Shown: positions 1 through 10,996 of the stretch, one piece after another | How the letters are laid out: the number at the start of each line of letters is the position of its first letter | How positions within the stretch are numbered: the first letter of the stretch is position 1 | DNA from: Fragum whitleyi | Lineage: Eukaryota > Mollusca > Bivalvia > Cardiida > Cardiidae | DNA: 64,000 nt | NCBI GenBank assembly: GCA_948146395.1 | Contig: OX411545.1 | Coordinates: 17,914,026 to 17,978,025, forward strand | Reading direction: 5' to 3' | The notes under the pieces: generated by a model | Databases searched by the model: none | Told to the model about the DNA's origin: nothing | The model's input: the letters and a program-made list of their open reading frames with translations, nothing else | Made by a program: the position numbers and the translations under genes

Positions 1-101
1 AATTTCATATTGTCAATAATTCTGTTATTATTGTCAATAAAAATTGTTAATTGTAAAGTTTGTTGCTGGCTTCTTTGTTCTTGTTACATTGGCACGTAAC
101 A
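1..101 (+). repeat. Partial LTR of the Gmr1-like element, cut by window edge
   Basis: This stretch is the near-identical reverse complement of the outer end of the LTRs at 37419 and 43133, and it ends in CACGTAACA at 101. It is therefore the 3' end of a plus-strand LTR. The rest of the LTR, and possibly a whole element, lies to the left of the window. It is followed by AGTGTC. Whether it is a solo LTR or the 3' LTR of a full copy cannot be seen. Confidence 0.9.
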
Positions 102-624
102 AGTGTCTTCAATGATATCTTGTCTCAGCAAAGCTTCGTCATGATAAATGCTCCCAACCTCGGCTATTTTAGACACTAACAAATTATTCTCTATTTATCT
201 GGAAATTTGTCTCGCGTCGCGATGCCATCACAACAGAAGATGACGGTTAGCCATAAGATACTTGACTGATAACTTGGGTAAATTTCTTTTGCAACATCTT
301 TGGATTAGGGCAAGTCTAAACTTTGAACATTTGGTCTCTGGATAAATGAAATACAGATAAAAACACGCGTGCTAACAGATACTAGTTCTAGCTAGAAAAT
401 CATGTTTCATTATCTGCAGTCAAGTAAATCTTTGCTAAAGAACCCAGTGGATATGCTTGACTTGCTGTTAAGATTCTTTTTTTTTTTTCAAACAGATTTC
501 GGTACAGTTTAATTCCAAATAAATGGAAAATATTTAAGTTTTCCTTAATCAAAAGTTCAATGGTTGTATTTGATTTATTACCACTTTCAACGCTTTAACA
601 CGTGTAGTACTTATATAACGCCTG
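102..624. other. Noncoding, nothing recognised
   Basis: AT-rich sequence with a T run near 477-488. No open frame, hairpin or repeat that I could place. Confidence 0.5.
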
Positions 625-1020
625 AAAAGCAATTGCTTCAGCAATCTATCGGGGACACATAATGGATGTGCACTAGCTGTAACATCATCGAGCCAAAGCT
701 AAAATCTTTATTCCTATAATAATCTTTTGAAAGTGTAATCTTCTTTTTTTGAAAAAAATATATGAAAATGTATATCACAGAGCTTGTTTATCTACTAGAG
801 TAATTTCAACGGAAATTCTAGTAGCAATTGCTTAGACAAGGCGCTTCAGTAATCTATTGGGGGCATATTTAAGGATGTACACTAGTTCTAACGTCAAACA
901 ACCAAAGCTAATTCCAACAATATTTTTTGAAAGTGTAGGTTTCGTTGTTTGAAAAATGATTTGAAAATTTTAAATCACCGAGTTTGATTTTCTGCTAGAG
1001 TGATTTGAAAGAAAAGTCTG
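625..1020. repeat. Diverged ~200-bp tandem duplication
   Basis: Two adjacent units, about 629-822 and 830-1020, share GCAATTGCTT, CAGTAATCTAT/CAGCAATCTAT, GGATGTNCACTAG, AACCAAAGCTAA-type words, TTTTGAAAGTGTA and CTACTAGAGTAATTT/CTGCTAGAGTGATTT in the same order. No coding potential. Confidence 0.75.
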
Positions 1021-1227
1021 CTTTGCAGATATTTTCAAATTAATTTTGATGCTTTGAAAAGCTAATCAAGAAATAGATCTGTAAATAACGGAAAGATGTC
1101 CAGTTTTGTGCATATTTTAAGTCCGTTTAGATGCAATATTCCAACCCTACACAGCCTTACTAGAGTCGACAGTTTACGTATATTCTACACTGTCCCTTTT
1201 CGCCAAACGTGCCACATTGGAATTTGA

Positions 1228-2050
1228 AAAGCCCATTTTATCTCACCTGAGCACAACGTACTCAAGGTGAGCTTTAGTAATCATTGAATGTCCGCCGCGA
1301 GTTGTTTCATGCGTCGTGCGAATTCAGACGTCAAAAATTCAAGTGTTTACACTCTAGAGGCTAATCTTCATGAAAGTTAGTCAGTCACAAGGATTAACCC
1401 GTTTAAATAAAATTAGGAAGGATCCAAATGATATAATAGAAAAAGTTATCTTAATGACAATTTTCTTGTTTACCCCCTAAAGGCCACAATTATGGTCCAA
1501 TCTTCGTAAAACTTGGTCAGAATGTTTGTCAGGTTACAAGACTATACCGTATTGAAAATGGGAATGATCCATGTCATTTCACGGGAAAAAGATATCTTTA
1601 TTGAAATTTTCTTGGTTACACTCAAGGGGTCCGATTTTGGTCCAATCTTCACTAAACTTGATCAAAATGTTTGTCAGGCCACAAGGATGAACCCTATTGA
1701 AAATGGAATGGATCCGAATGATATCACAGTAAAAGGGGTCTTAATGACAATTTCTTTGATTATACTTATAAAACTTGGTCAGAATGTTTGTCTCGACACA
1801 AGAACGAACCGTATTGAAAATGGGAAGGGTCCATGTCATAGCACGGGAAAATGGACCTTAATGGCAATTTTCTTTTGTACAATCAAAAGATCACAATTTT
1901 GATCGAATCTTCACGACACTTGGTCAGAATGTTTGTCAGGTCATAAGGTTCAACCCTATTGAATATGGGAAGGATTTATATGATATCATAAGAAAAGGGG
2001 CCTTAATGACATTAAACTTGGTCAGAATGTTTGTCAAATCAATTGAAAAT
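1228..2050. repeat. Modular tandem array with ~145-bp core units
   Basis: The array opens with a palindromic head at about 1236-1270 (CTCACCTGAGCAC..CTCAAGGTGAG). Degenerate units follow, each containing ACTTGGTCAGAATGTTTGTC or a variant at about 1509, 1654, 1771, 1917 and 2013, giving steps of about 145, 117, 146 and 96 bp. Between them recur CCNTATTGAAAATGGGAANG and TTAATGACAATTT. I associate this repeat style with bivalve genomes. A 129-codon open frame at 1513-1902 is a by-product of the array. Confidence 0.75.
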
Positions 2051-2532
2051 TGTCGTTCACATGTAGGGATTATTTATAAGACTATCATAAGAAGAACAAT
2101 AATAAATTGGCTGAAAATTTGGCATTTTATTGTAATTAATTGAGTTAAAGAGACGATGGTGAGCGACATAGGACTATCAGGGACCTCTTGCTTTTGTGAT
2201 TGAGTATATTAGCTAGTCATTTATGTTTTAGTTGTCGCGACAGCTCATTTAGATTCAACAGAGATAGATTCTCCCACACGCTAATCTAGAGTATCTTTAT
2301 TGAGCATATGACCTCGATAATAATTCGTTTAATAAGCCATAGGGAAATTTCGGATGCTGATTAATGATTATCATATACTATTTCATGGCAGGATAATTAA
2401 TAAGTTATTAAGTGGGAATATATAGGAGACGATATCCTCTATAATGATAAACGATATTTATGGAGATAAGAATATCTTTTACAATTTTTGTTTGTTTCCA
2501 TCTTGAACACATTTTATTGCACATGGTCTTTT

Positions 2533-2990
2533 GTAACTGTTTAAAGAGATGTGAGTTGCAGTGGATATGCAAATGAACGATGCCTACCCGAAGATATGTG
2601 TTCAATGATTAATATATTGTTAACCAGAGTCGACCCATCTTAGTTTGAGGATCATTTTCTCTAAATGGATCATGTCTGTCAATGAGCTGGGTTCGTAACA
2701 ATTGGTGGCAGAGGTGGGACAGTGACAACTGCTAGACGGGAGTTGCCTTACCCACGGGTCTCCCAGGCCAAGTCTCGGGATGAGTCTTCTCGGGGGGGGG
2801 GGGGGGGGAGGGGGGAGTAATGTAACAGTTTAAAGAGATGTAATTTGCAGTGGATATGCTAATAAGAGATACCTGCCCGGAGATATCTGGTAAATAATAA
2901 CATATATAGACAGAAACGACCCATTTAGGCCTAAGGATTCTTTTCTCTGAATGGATCAAGTCTGTCTAAGAGCTAATAACACTAATAACA
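2533..2990 (+). mobile_element. Collapsed LTR retrotransposon remnant with tRNA-Leu-type primer site
   Basis: Two direct repeats (about 2533-2700 and 2825-2985) share GTTTAAAGAGATGT, TTGCAGTGGATATGC and TTTTCTCTNAATGGATCA. The first ends TTCGTAACA and is followed by AT and TGGTGGCAGAGGTGGGA (about 2703-2719). That is one base from the complement of the 3' end of animal tRNA-Leu, the primer reported for Steamer-like elements. Only about 100 bp, including a G run (2791-2809), separates the repeats, so the interior is essentially deleted. The outer LTR boundaries were not resolved. Confidence 0.55.
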
Positions 2991-3628
2991 AGCTCGCGAA
3001 CTAGACTCTGAAGTTGTTTCAATGGCTCACAGTCTTCCGGACTTATTTCGATCATTGTATTGCAGTAAATACAAGACAAAATTTTGATGCAATGAATCAA
3101 AGTAGGCCGCAAATTATTTGGGTTGCATCAATGAATTATGTATTCTTTTAAATAAAAATTTTTAGCAAACAATACCTATCTAGATTTTAAGAGAGGTTCA
3201 TTTTAGGTTAACATTGTATCCAATGATATCGCATAGATAGACCTCGAAAAGTTAAAACTCAACATGAGTTAAAAGATTAAGGCTTGAAATGATGTTATGC
3301 TAAGTGCCAGACCACCGCTATATATTACACGTAGGATTCAATTACCCAAGGTGGAAAATTTATTCTCTAGGCCAGAGCTTTGACAAAAGTCATCACACAC
3401 TTTTGTACCAAGAGAATTTCGAGTGTAATTGTGCACAATGAAGTATTGTGATTTTTTAAACCGCTTCGAACCTGCTGAAGACCTAAAATGAAATTTTTAC
3501 TTTATATTTAACAGGACCAAAACAGACAGGGGTTTAATCATGGATGTATCTGCCCTGAGAATCACTGATGTAAAAACATACAGATTAACAGGGGTAAAGA
3601 TAGTAAAAACTGGGTTCACAAGCAAAAA
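2991..3628. other. Noncoding, nothing recognised
   Basis: No open frame or repeat that I could relate to others in the window. Confidence 0.5.
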
Positions 3629-3957
3629 AAATCGCTCACGTAGCGCTCCATTCATTCATTTTAAACACCCACTCAAACCATTTGAAAGCTCGAAATGACT
3701 AAAAAGGGACAGGATCAATAACTTCATCAAAATAAATATACCTAGAAATAAATCGCGATTTCACTGAAAGCATTGAAATTGTAAGCGTCAGTTTGGTTCT
3801 TTAAGAAATAAGAACTTGTATTAATACTTAATTAAAAGGAAGTAATAAATATTGCTAATTTTGTTCATCCTGAATTCGCTCCACACACTCATTTGATTTC
3901 ATTCAAAAATCATTTCAAAATCGTTCATCTGCCACTTTTCATGATTTTCCTAACTGT
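3629..3957 (+). mobile_element. Family A MITE copy 1, 5'-truncated
   Basis: It matches family A from ATCGCTCAC..GCGCTCCATTCATTCATT to the terminal CTAACTGT and includes the GCTAATTTTGTTCATCCTGAA half of the central hairpin. The left terminal repeat is missing. Confidence 0.75.
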
Positions 3958-4189
3958 TTGTAAAATTACCACTCAAGGGTTAACTTTACATTGAAATCAG
4001 TTTAATAAATTTAGCGTTTCTTTAAAAGAATTACGTTTATATATACTTTTTTATGTTTACTTAATAAACTCAGTTTACATTAAAAATAGATAGATAAAAA
4101 ATATAAGATTAAAAAACGCATAACCCCGAGTTTTATTCTCTTTTTTAACAGAGTAAAATTATTCAGATTCATCAAGTCTGATACATCAT

Positions 4190-4745
4190 AGTCTCACCAA
4201 GATGACCTCTGGTAATGTCAATACAAAACGCATACATCGGAGAAAAGTATCCCCATTATAATTCAGTTATAACTCGGGTTTACGGGTCAAAAACGAGCCG
4301 TGACTTATAACTATAACACGGTCAATTACTAATATACATAAATCAGTAAATGTTTTGTAAGTTGCCTCTGACCCGGCATTAAACGCTAGACGAAGTATGA
4401 GATAAAAAGACATATAAAGAATGCTCTTATACTTATTATTTTTTTTATCATTTTAAGAAATTGATAGGCGATTTGAGAGAAGAATATATCATTTCCTACA
4501 TGTAGGACTGTTACAAAGCGCATATACACGGGAGACGACATACCCATTATAACTAGTTCACGGTCAATTATACCAGTAAATGTTTTGTATGTTGACCCGA
4601 CATTAAATGCTAGACAGAGATGGATCACCGTCAGACGATTATTCGACAGATAAATAGACATATAAAGATCGCTCTTGGTATAGATATACTTATTTTGATA
4701 TCATTTTAATAGATTGATAGCCAATCTGTGAGAGGAATATCCACT
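4190..4745. repeat. Tandem ~270-bp complex repeat, units 1 and 2
   Basis: Two units share CGGTCAATTA, CAGTAAATGTTTTGTA, GACCCGRCATTAAA..GCTAGAC, GACATATAAAGA and ATACTTATT..TATCATTTTAA. A third diverged unit lies at 5326-5535 beyond a family A MITE. Short open frames here are incidental. Confidence 0.7.
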
Positions 4746-4807
4746 TTACTTAGCCTGTTACATCTTTAAGCCTGGAGACATTTTTTTCAACAATTCAGCT
4801 TGTGTAC

Positions 4808-4873
4808 AATGTAAAGACTCTGATCAGTCTGTGCATCCGCACAGTATGTTCGGAGTCTTTGGTTTGCACTCTG
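4808..4873. mobile_element. Family B MITE fragment
   Basis: It carries only the hairpin part of family B (AAGACTCTGATCAGTCTGTGC..GCACAG..GGAGTCTTT). The terminal sequences are absent, and a family A MITE lies 15 bp to the right. Confidence 0.7.
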
Positions 4874-4887
4874 TGGATTGTTACACG

Positions 4888-5324
4888 TACAGTTAACAAC
4901 ATCATGAAATTGACAAATTGATTTTGGAATAATTTAGGAATTAAATTGAATGAGTGTGTGGAGCGAGTTTTGAGTGAATTTAATGGGAGGTAATCAATTA
5001 TCGCAAATTTTGTTCAGGATGAACAAAATTAGCGATATTGATTACCTCCCTTTAATAAAAAATGCATAAAAGTTCTATACATAGCTTCCTAATTCTTCAA
5101 AAACCTATGAGACGCCAACAATTTAAATTATGTCAGTGAAATCGATAATTTCCTGTATCAAAATTTAAATTGAATGTCGTTGTTGAGTCTATATTTTTCA
5201 ATGGGTTTGAGCGTTTTTGAATGGTTTGAGTGAGTGTTTGGAATGAATGAACGAATCGCTGAGTGAGCGATTTAGAATGGTTTTGATTGAGGTGAATGTC
5301 AATTTCCCGATGTAACTAACTGTA
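4888..5324 (-). mobile_element. Family A MITE copy 2, complete
   Basis: Flanked by TA on both sides, with terminal inverted repeats CAGTTAACAACATCATGAAA and its near reverse complement ending TAACTGTA. The centre holds the hairpin GGGAGGTAATCAATTATCGC / GCGATATTGATTACCTCCC. TA targets and CAGT ends are typical of Tc1/mariner-type elements; there is no transposase, so it is non-autonomous. Confidence 0.88.
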
Positions 5325-5325
5325 T

Positions 5326-5535
5326 TAATCGCTAGACAAAGCTGGACCGCTTCCAGACGATGACCTGACAGATTAATAGACATATGAAGATCGCCCTTGG
5401 TACTGACATACTTATTTTCTATCATCGAAATGGGTTGACGGGTGATCTTAGAGAAGAATGTCCCATTTACCAGAACTCTTACAATACGTGCATGTGTTGG
5501 AGAGCTATCGGCTCGGCTATTACCAGGGCTACATT
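5326..5535. repeat. Third unit of the ~270-bp complex repeat
   Basis: It resumes the unit with TTAATCGCTAGACAAAGCTGG, CCAGACGATGACC, ATAGACATATGAAGATCGC and ATACTTATTTTCTATCAT, directly after the TA flank of the family A MITE. The inserted MITE probably separated it from unit 2. Confidence 0.65.
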
Positions 5536-5879
5536 CAGGATGAAAAATAAAACCCTCAAAACTCTATCTCTTATCATATCAAAAATATGGTTAGTGTAAC
5601 AATAATATTTTACGTGTAATTAACCTTTAAAAAAATACCTTGACCTTAACTGATGACCCTAAAATGGAATATATATGTACAATAAGGACTTGTCAAAAGA
5701 AATTCCTAACCAATTAAAAGTTATGGCCAATGTAAAAGTTGTTGGGGGCAAACAGACAAACATACAGAGTAACTACAATATTCTTCGATCAATCAGAGCA
5801 GGATCACAAAAAGTAAAAGCATACACAAGAGAAAGAGAATGACAAAAGGCAAATAGTTCAGAACAATATCAGTAGGGCG

Positions 5880-6060
5880 AAATGTTAATAAGCTTGATCC
5901 AGTCGTCCGACCCAGACAGATTTGTTCCTTTTATAACAAGGAAAACATTCTTAGGTATATCTAGATTAAATGTACCGTCGCCTGCATTACCCTTTTTAAG
6001 GCCACGCGTGAAAAATTGGCCGCGTGCTTTCTAAAATGTGACTGTTACGCGTAATATGAA
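5880..6060. repeat. Local dispersed repeat, copy 1 of 3
   Basis: Shares AATAAGCTTGATCCA, CCCAGACAGATTTGTTC, ACATTCTTA and GTACCGTCG with 7370-7560, in the same order. A more diverged relative is at 6325-6515. Confidence 0.65.
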
Positions 6061-6324
6061 CCAGGCAGAAACAAACTTTATTTCGGGATGCACTAATATT
6101 AAGGCATAGAAAAGACTTGGCTTTTATCTCTGCCGTTTAGTCGCATAAAGATTTGTTAAGCTTGAAGAATTGTATGTGCTCTCATTTGATTACATGATTA
6201 CAAGATCTACATAAGCATTTATATTTTAAAATTTGATAAAACATGCCAATAATTTTACACATATTCCAACGAAGGTCAATTGCAGGTCAAATTTGCTAAA
6301 CACAAGGTATGAAAAGATGTCAGA

Positions 6325-6515
6325 AAACTTGATCCAATCAAATCATTCTAAACAGGAATATTTTTTTCTTCTTACTTTGTAGAACATCTGAAATTGAATT
6401 TGAATTTGACATAAATTCAACTTTAGATTCTTCTTTATTGCCACTGGGATATTTCATCGCGTGCTAACAAAAATAATGTGGTTTGGGGCAGAATTTGTAT
6501 GGATTTTATGCTCTC
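6325..6515. repeat. Local dispersed repeat, copy 2 of 3
   Basis: Shares ACTTGATCCAATCA, TCGCGTGCTAACAAA.ATAATG and GGCTTGGNG/GGTTTGGGG with the copy at 7370-7560; the middle differs. Confidence 0.5.
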
Positions 6516-6936
6516 TCTCTTATTTTGTTGTTAAAAACGTTTTTGTAATTGTTACATAATTTCCCAGGTTTAAGTACAAGAACCGATACCTTTGTCAAGA
6601 AATATTTTCTTTGGCCAAGTGGGTTTCGTTTTAAAATGAAGCCGTACTAGGCAGAACAAAATTTCTGATTATAAATACCTCTAGAAATGTTAAAGTTTTC
6701 GTCTATTTGTGTCAAATTTGTGAAACTTTGTGCTAGCAAACTCCGGTAGCGAGATAAGAATACACGTTTAATTTGCGATCTGAAATCAGATCTTATGTAT
6801 TGATCTAGTTACACACAGAAAGTAGACTTAAATCCTTTATCATTCGGCCGAGTGTTTTAATTGTTTCTTACATTTAGATGTAAAAGATTGCAATTATAAG
6901 GACCATGTGTATTTTTCACAGCGTTTATTGGAATAT
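6515..6936. other. Noncoding, nothing recognised
   Basis: No supported open frame or repeat. Confidence 0.45.
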
Positions 6937-7021
6937 AAAGTGCAATCGCCTAAGCACATGACTTAAACATAACGCCCTACTACGGGCGTTATTGCCATGT
7001 GCTAATGCAATTGTACTTTTA
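6937..7021. repeat. Foldback (imperfect palindrome, ~85 bp)
   Basis: Nested inverted segments: AAAGTGCAAT.. with ..ATGCAATTGTACTTT, AGCACATG with CATGTGCT, and a tip AACGCCC-TACTAC-GGGCGTT. The arms have drifted but the order is kept. Confidence 0.7.
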
Positions 7022-7113
7022 ACGCAAAATACACTCATCCCTCTAATGTGCAGGCCTCCTGAAGAGGCATTTAGATAATTTCTTTCTCTCTATATATATA
7101 GAGAGAGAGCATA

Positions 7114-7211
7114 GTGAAGACTTTGGTCGGACTGTATGGCTGCACAGGCTGATCTGAGTCTTTGCGGTGCGCACATGTTAAATTGTTGGAAATGTCACGC
7201 ACAGGCTCAAT
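7114..7211. mobile_element. Family B MITE, right half
   Basis: Contains the hairpin and the right end TTGTTGGAAATGTCACGCAC followed by AGGCTCA. The left half is replaced by a (TC)n/(AT)n microsatellite at 7080-7110. Confidence 0.75.
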
Positions 7212-7369
7212 AAAAAATCAGACTAAATATAGTGCAACTTTTGAGTTGGTGGTAGTTGAGTCGCTATTCTTGTTATTCAAGAAATGTTTCCCTATTAAGC
7301 AAATATTTCAGTCGATAGAAAAAAAACTAGACTATAAGACAGATACGTTAGACAAAGTTAGTAGGATAG

Positions 7370-7560
7370 AATGTCAATAAGCTTGATCCAATCACCCGGC
7401 CCAGACAGATTTGTTCTTCTTTAAAGCAGTAGGACATTCTTAAGTATATGTGAATTAGATATACCGTCGTCTTTATAGTCTGTTTTATGACAACAGGGAA
7501 ATTGATCGCGTGCTAACAAACATAATGCGGCTTGGAGTCAGCTTTTTATATGAGTGTAGT
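7370..7560. repeat. Local dispersed repeat, copy 3 of 3
   Basis: Best-preserved partner of 5880-6060, and also shares TCGCGTGCTAACAAACATAA with 6325-6515. Confidence 0.65.
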
Positions 7561-8053
7561 GTTTTGTTATTATTTTTGTACTTTAGTTATAACTGGAATT
7601 TGCTTTCGTGAGGATAGATGTATATGTATGTAACACTAACAGTACAGTTATATACAACACAAATGTCAAATTGGCGAATGTGGGTTATATCAATGGTTCT
7701 CTTCTTATTCTAGTCTAGTGTATAATATCAGAGCTGTAATTCTAGTTAAATTCTAAAAAATTGAATAATTGTGTTTATCTGTCACTAGTGCTCCAAATTT
7801 CAAATGAAAATGCATAATTACCGTTTAGGTTTTTTCGTCGCACATTACATGGGTAATTGTTTGTATCCATTTCTTTGGCAGGGTAACTTTTCCCCCTCCA
7901 ATTTGAGCTTATTTAAAAGGTTTTCGCCTGAAGAGTCACATATACATTTCGCGGGATACATACGGACGCGGAAATATCATATGTGTGCGAAAACGCAATA
8001 AAAGATTAAATGGAATTTTGCATATACGTCCTTATAGAACGGAGCCGACGATT
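7561..8053. other. Noncoding, nothing recognised
   Basis: A 65-codon frame at 7804-8001 has no recognisable domain and is not supported as a gene. Confidence 0.45.
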
Positions 8054-8734
8054 TGAGCCTGTGCGCGACATTTCCAACAATTTCATGTGTGCGTTATGAA
8101 AATACATTGAACAGCCTGGACAATCACACAATGCAGTTAGAATCTTTTCTGACCGACTGAAAATGGGTTCACACCTTAAATTTCTACAGTTAAAAACATC
8201 GTGAAATTTACTGCCATTCAAGTCAAATCATTCTAAATCATTATATCAGCGCTCCATCCATTCATTTAAAACACTCACTCAAATCGATCAAAAAAGCTCC
8301 AAAATTATATAAAAAAATCGAAATCGTACAAGACGTACAAAATTTTATTCAAACCGGTCAAATTATTCTAGGATTGTATTGGTTGGTGTGGATTTTAAGT
8401 GTCTGATTGGTCCATGAAGAAACACAAACCGAAAAGAATGTATCTATTGTATTCAAGGGAGGTAAAAAAATATCGCTATTTCGTTCAAAATGAACAAAAT
8501 TAGCGATGCGATGTTGGATTACCTCCCTGTAAGTTCACTCAAAACACGCGCCACACACTCATTAATTTTCATTCCTAAATCACTCTAATTCACTCATCGC
8601 GTCAACTTCACGATGTGATTAACTGTACAGACCGCATAATAAATACTCCGGTCCGACTTTGCGGCTGCACAGGCTGACCTGAGGATTTGCTTTGCGCGCA
8701 TGTGAAATTGTTGGAAATGTCACGCACAGGCTCA
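8054..8734. mobile_element. Family B MITE split by a family A MITE
   Basis: Left end GAGCCTGTGCGCGACATTTCC (about 8055) and right end GGAAATGTCACGCACAGGCTC (to 8733) are inverted repeats flanked by ATTT on both sides. The element is about 240 bp once the internal 8185-8627 family A copy is set aside. Confidence 0.85.
8185..8627 (+). mobile_element. Family A MITE copy 3, complete, nested in family B
   Basis: TA-flanked with CAGTTAAAAACATCGTGAAA at the left and ..CGATGTGATTAACTG at the right, plus the central GGGAGGTAA hairpin. It sits inside a family B element, so it is the younger insertion. Confidence 0.88.
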
Positions 8735-10249
8735 TTTGTTTTCTTCATGCGTAATTCTGGAAAGAAGTTGACCTTGCGTCAACGACCTTTGACAGGTCAA
8801 GCCATTCGATTCGTGTTAGATCATTAGTGATCTTAAATCTTAATCAATGCCCTACAAACAAAATGTTATTGGTAATATCGTGGCTCTATTAGCCTGATAA
8901 TGGTGTTCTTTAATGAAAGAAATCCTATAAAATCAACATTAAACCACTGTAAAACAGGAATCTATTTCCGATATTAAATAAAAATAGTGTGATAAACATT
9001 TTGTAGGGTTTCATTTTTTCGATTTGCTCTAAAAACCTGGTAAACAAGCTATAGTAACGAGATTTAAGCAGAAAATCGACACTTTGTTGGAATAAATTAT
9101 TGGCTTCGAAAAAAACGCCAACTACATTTTTCTTCCGATAGATTAGAAAAAATAAATGACAAGTGTCCAAACAACTGATTTCTCCTCTACCCTATTAAAT
9201 TTCAAATGGATTGTTAAACTTATTTCATAAATTGTATATAACTTGTAGTTAGACCTCCTGTTCCGTTGCCTGAAAGAACCAAAATCCTTCTTGAACTAGC
9301 AGGATTTTGACTATGTAAAACTCCCTCTTAAACCGATATTGCTTTTAGTAGAAAGTTTTTACATTGGTTTCGATTTTCACAACCGAAGAAACTACTAAAC
9401 ATCTTCTCGCCCTTTTATGATTTTTGTTTCATTGGTATATAATAATAATAATAGCAACTTAAGGTAACATGCTAAGACAACTGGGATTATTTTCAACATG
9501 GCCTTCTAACAATGAAACGCGCAATATATTTCAGAGTATCAAATGAACACACATGCACATTACCACGATTTGTGATTTAGACTTACGATTATTTTTTTCG
9601 TAAGACGTTTAGTGAAACAGGCTCCATGTCTACAGAAAATATTATCATGGAACTTATTTTGTATCTCAAAAAATATAACACTTGGTTTATACAGAATTAC
9701 AGTTTTATATTAGAATAATCAGCATACAAATCTTTTTCAACCTCGGGACAAGAAAACTTATTTATATAAATAAGAAAAAAGAAAGAGCCTAGTATTACTC
9801 CTTGAAGAGCTCCAGAATGTTTACGCATGGATATTTTTAAAATTCCCAACCTTGATCAACTGTTTTCTTTTTGAAAAATTATACTTTATGAGGCTATGCG
9901 CATCTTCTAAAAATAAGAATATTCAAAGTTTATGAAACAACAAATTCTTTTGAAACGGACTGGGGTCCAATCCTGATATGAAATTCATTCAGGCAAAGTT
10001 TTTAAATAGGTTCGACCGAAAAAGCCAAGGATCTTTTTTTAAAATCTTCTGAGTAGTCAGACTTTTGTGACTTATGTAAAAGCGAAAAGTTGATAGAGGT
10101 CCCAAGAATCAAATTTCAATTCCGTTCTACTAATTAAGGTATGTTAAACTATGTGAATTCGTGTAGAATATAATTTAACATTCTTCGATTGAATAACGTG
10201 AATTCGTTAAAACCTTTTAAATGAGATATATATGGAAGCAGTTTCTTTT
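8735..10249. other. Noncoding 1.5 kb, nothing recognised
   Basis: AT-rich; the longest frame (8925-9170, minus) shows no domain. No hairpin or shared repeat found. Confidence 0.5.
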
Positions 10250-10535
10250 CATTGGCCGAGCGGTTATCATTATCGACTGGTAATCGATGGTTGCGGGTTA
10301 GGGTCCCGGCGGAGGTGGTTGTGTATTTTGGAACGACACTTCACAAAAAGAGCCCTAGTCCACCCAGATGTAAAAGTAGGTAACACTAGTCAGATCCACT
10401 GACTCTCTCTCTCTATGTGCATGATAAGAAATGACATGACCTATTACCACAATGGAAATGAGATACTCTCTATCCATACTTTATTATCCTGGAACAGAAT
10501 GACCGAATAAATAAACAAATAGATAAACAAATAGG
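10250..10535 (+). mobile_element. tRNA-headed SINE, family 2 copy 1
   Basis: Starts with an A-box-like TGGCCGAGCGGTTATCA and a degenerate B box (GGGTTAGGGTCCCG). The body has GTGTATTTTGGAACGACACTT and ACCACAATGGAAATGAGA, and the tail is TTTATTATCCTGGAACAGAA then AATAAATAAA repeats. The body and tail recur at 57467-57721. Confidence 0.75.
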
Positions 10536-10571
10536 AATAATATAAAAAAATAACGTCACCGGTCTCTTACA

Positions 10572-10650
10572 TAGATGGATCAGTCCGAAACAGTTGTAAC
10601 TGCCTATATATTTATAGGCAGTTACAACTGTTCTGCACTAATCCATCGAA
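10572..10650. repeat. Hairpin with 18-bp perfect inner stem
   Basis: CAGTTGTAACTGCCTATA, a short loop, then its exact reverse complement. Outer GATGGAT/ATCCATC pairs extend it to about 76 bp. Confidence 0.8.
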
Positions 10651-10996
10651 ATGAGAATGGATATTTTATTGGTTCGCTTTTAAATCAGACAGAAGAAGTT
10701 CTGATGGATATTAAGTATTCATCAAGCCTTTACTCGCTGACTTATCTTGGTTGGAAGGTATGCTGCGTCATTTTCACTTCTGATGTTTATAAGGACTAGG
10801 CTTACATATCTTTATCTTAATCTTAATTTCAGTAAAAATAAAGTTTTTAGAGATATTTGTAACTACTCCTTGGCATAACTTTCCAAGATTTAATTATGAT
10901 ATGATGTGATTCGACAAGCCAACTTTTGTGCGTTGAAGAATTATGTCGCCTCTTTGATTTTATAGCATTCATGATTATAGATTCATAACGAGGTGC

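Noticed and set aside
1513..1902. 129-codon plus-strand frame
   Set aside because: Lies wholly in the ~145-bp tandem array; repeated peptide motifs follow the array.
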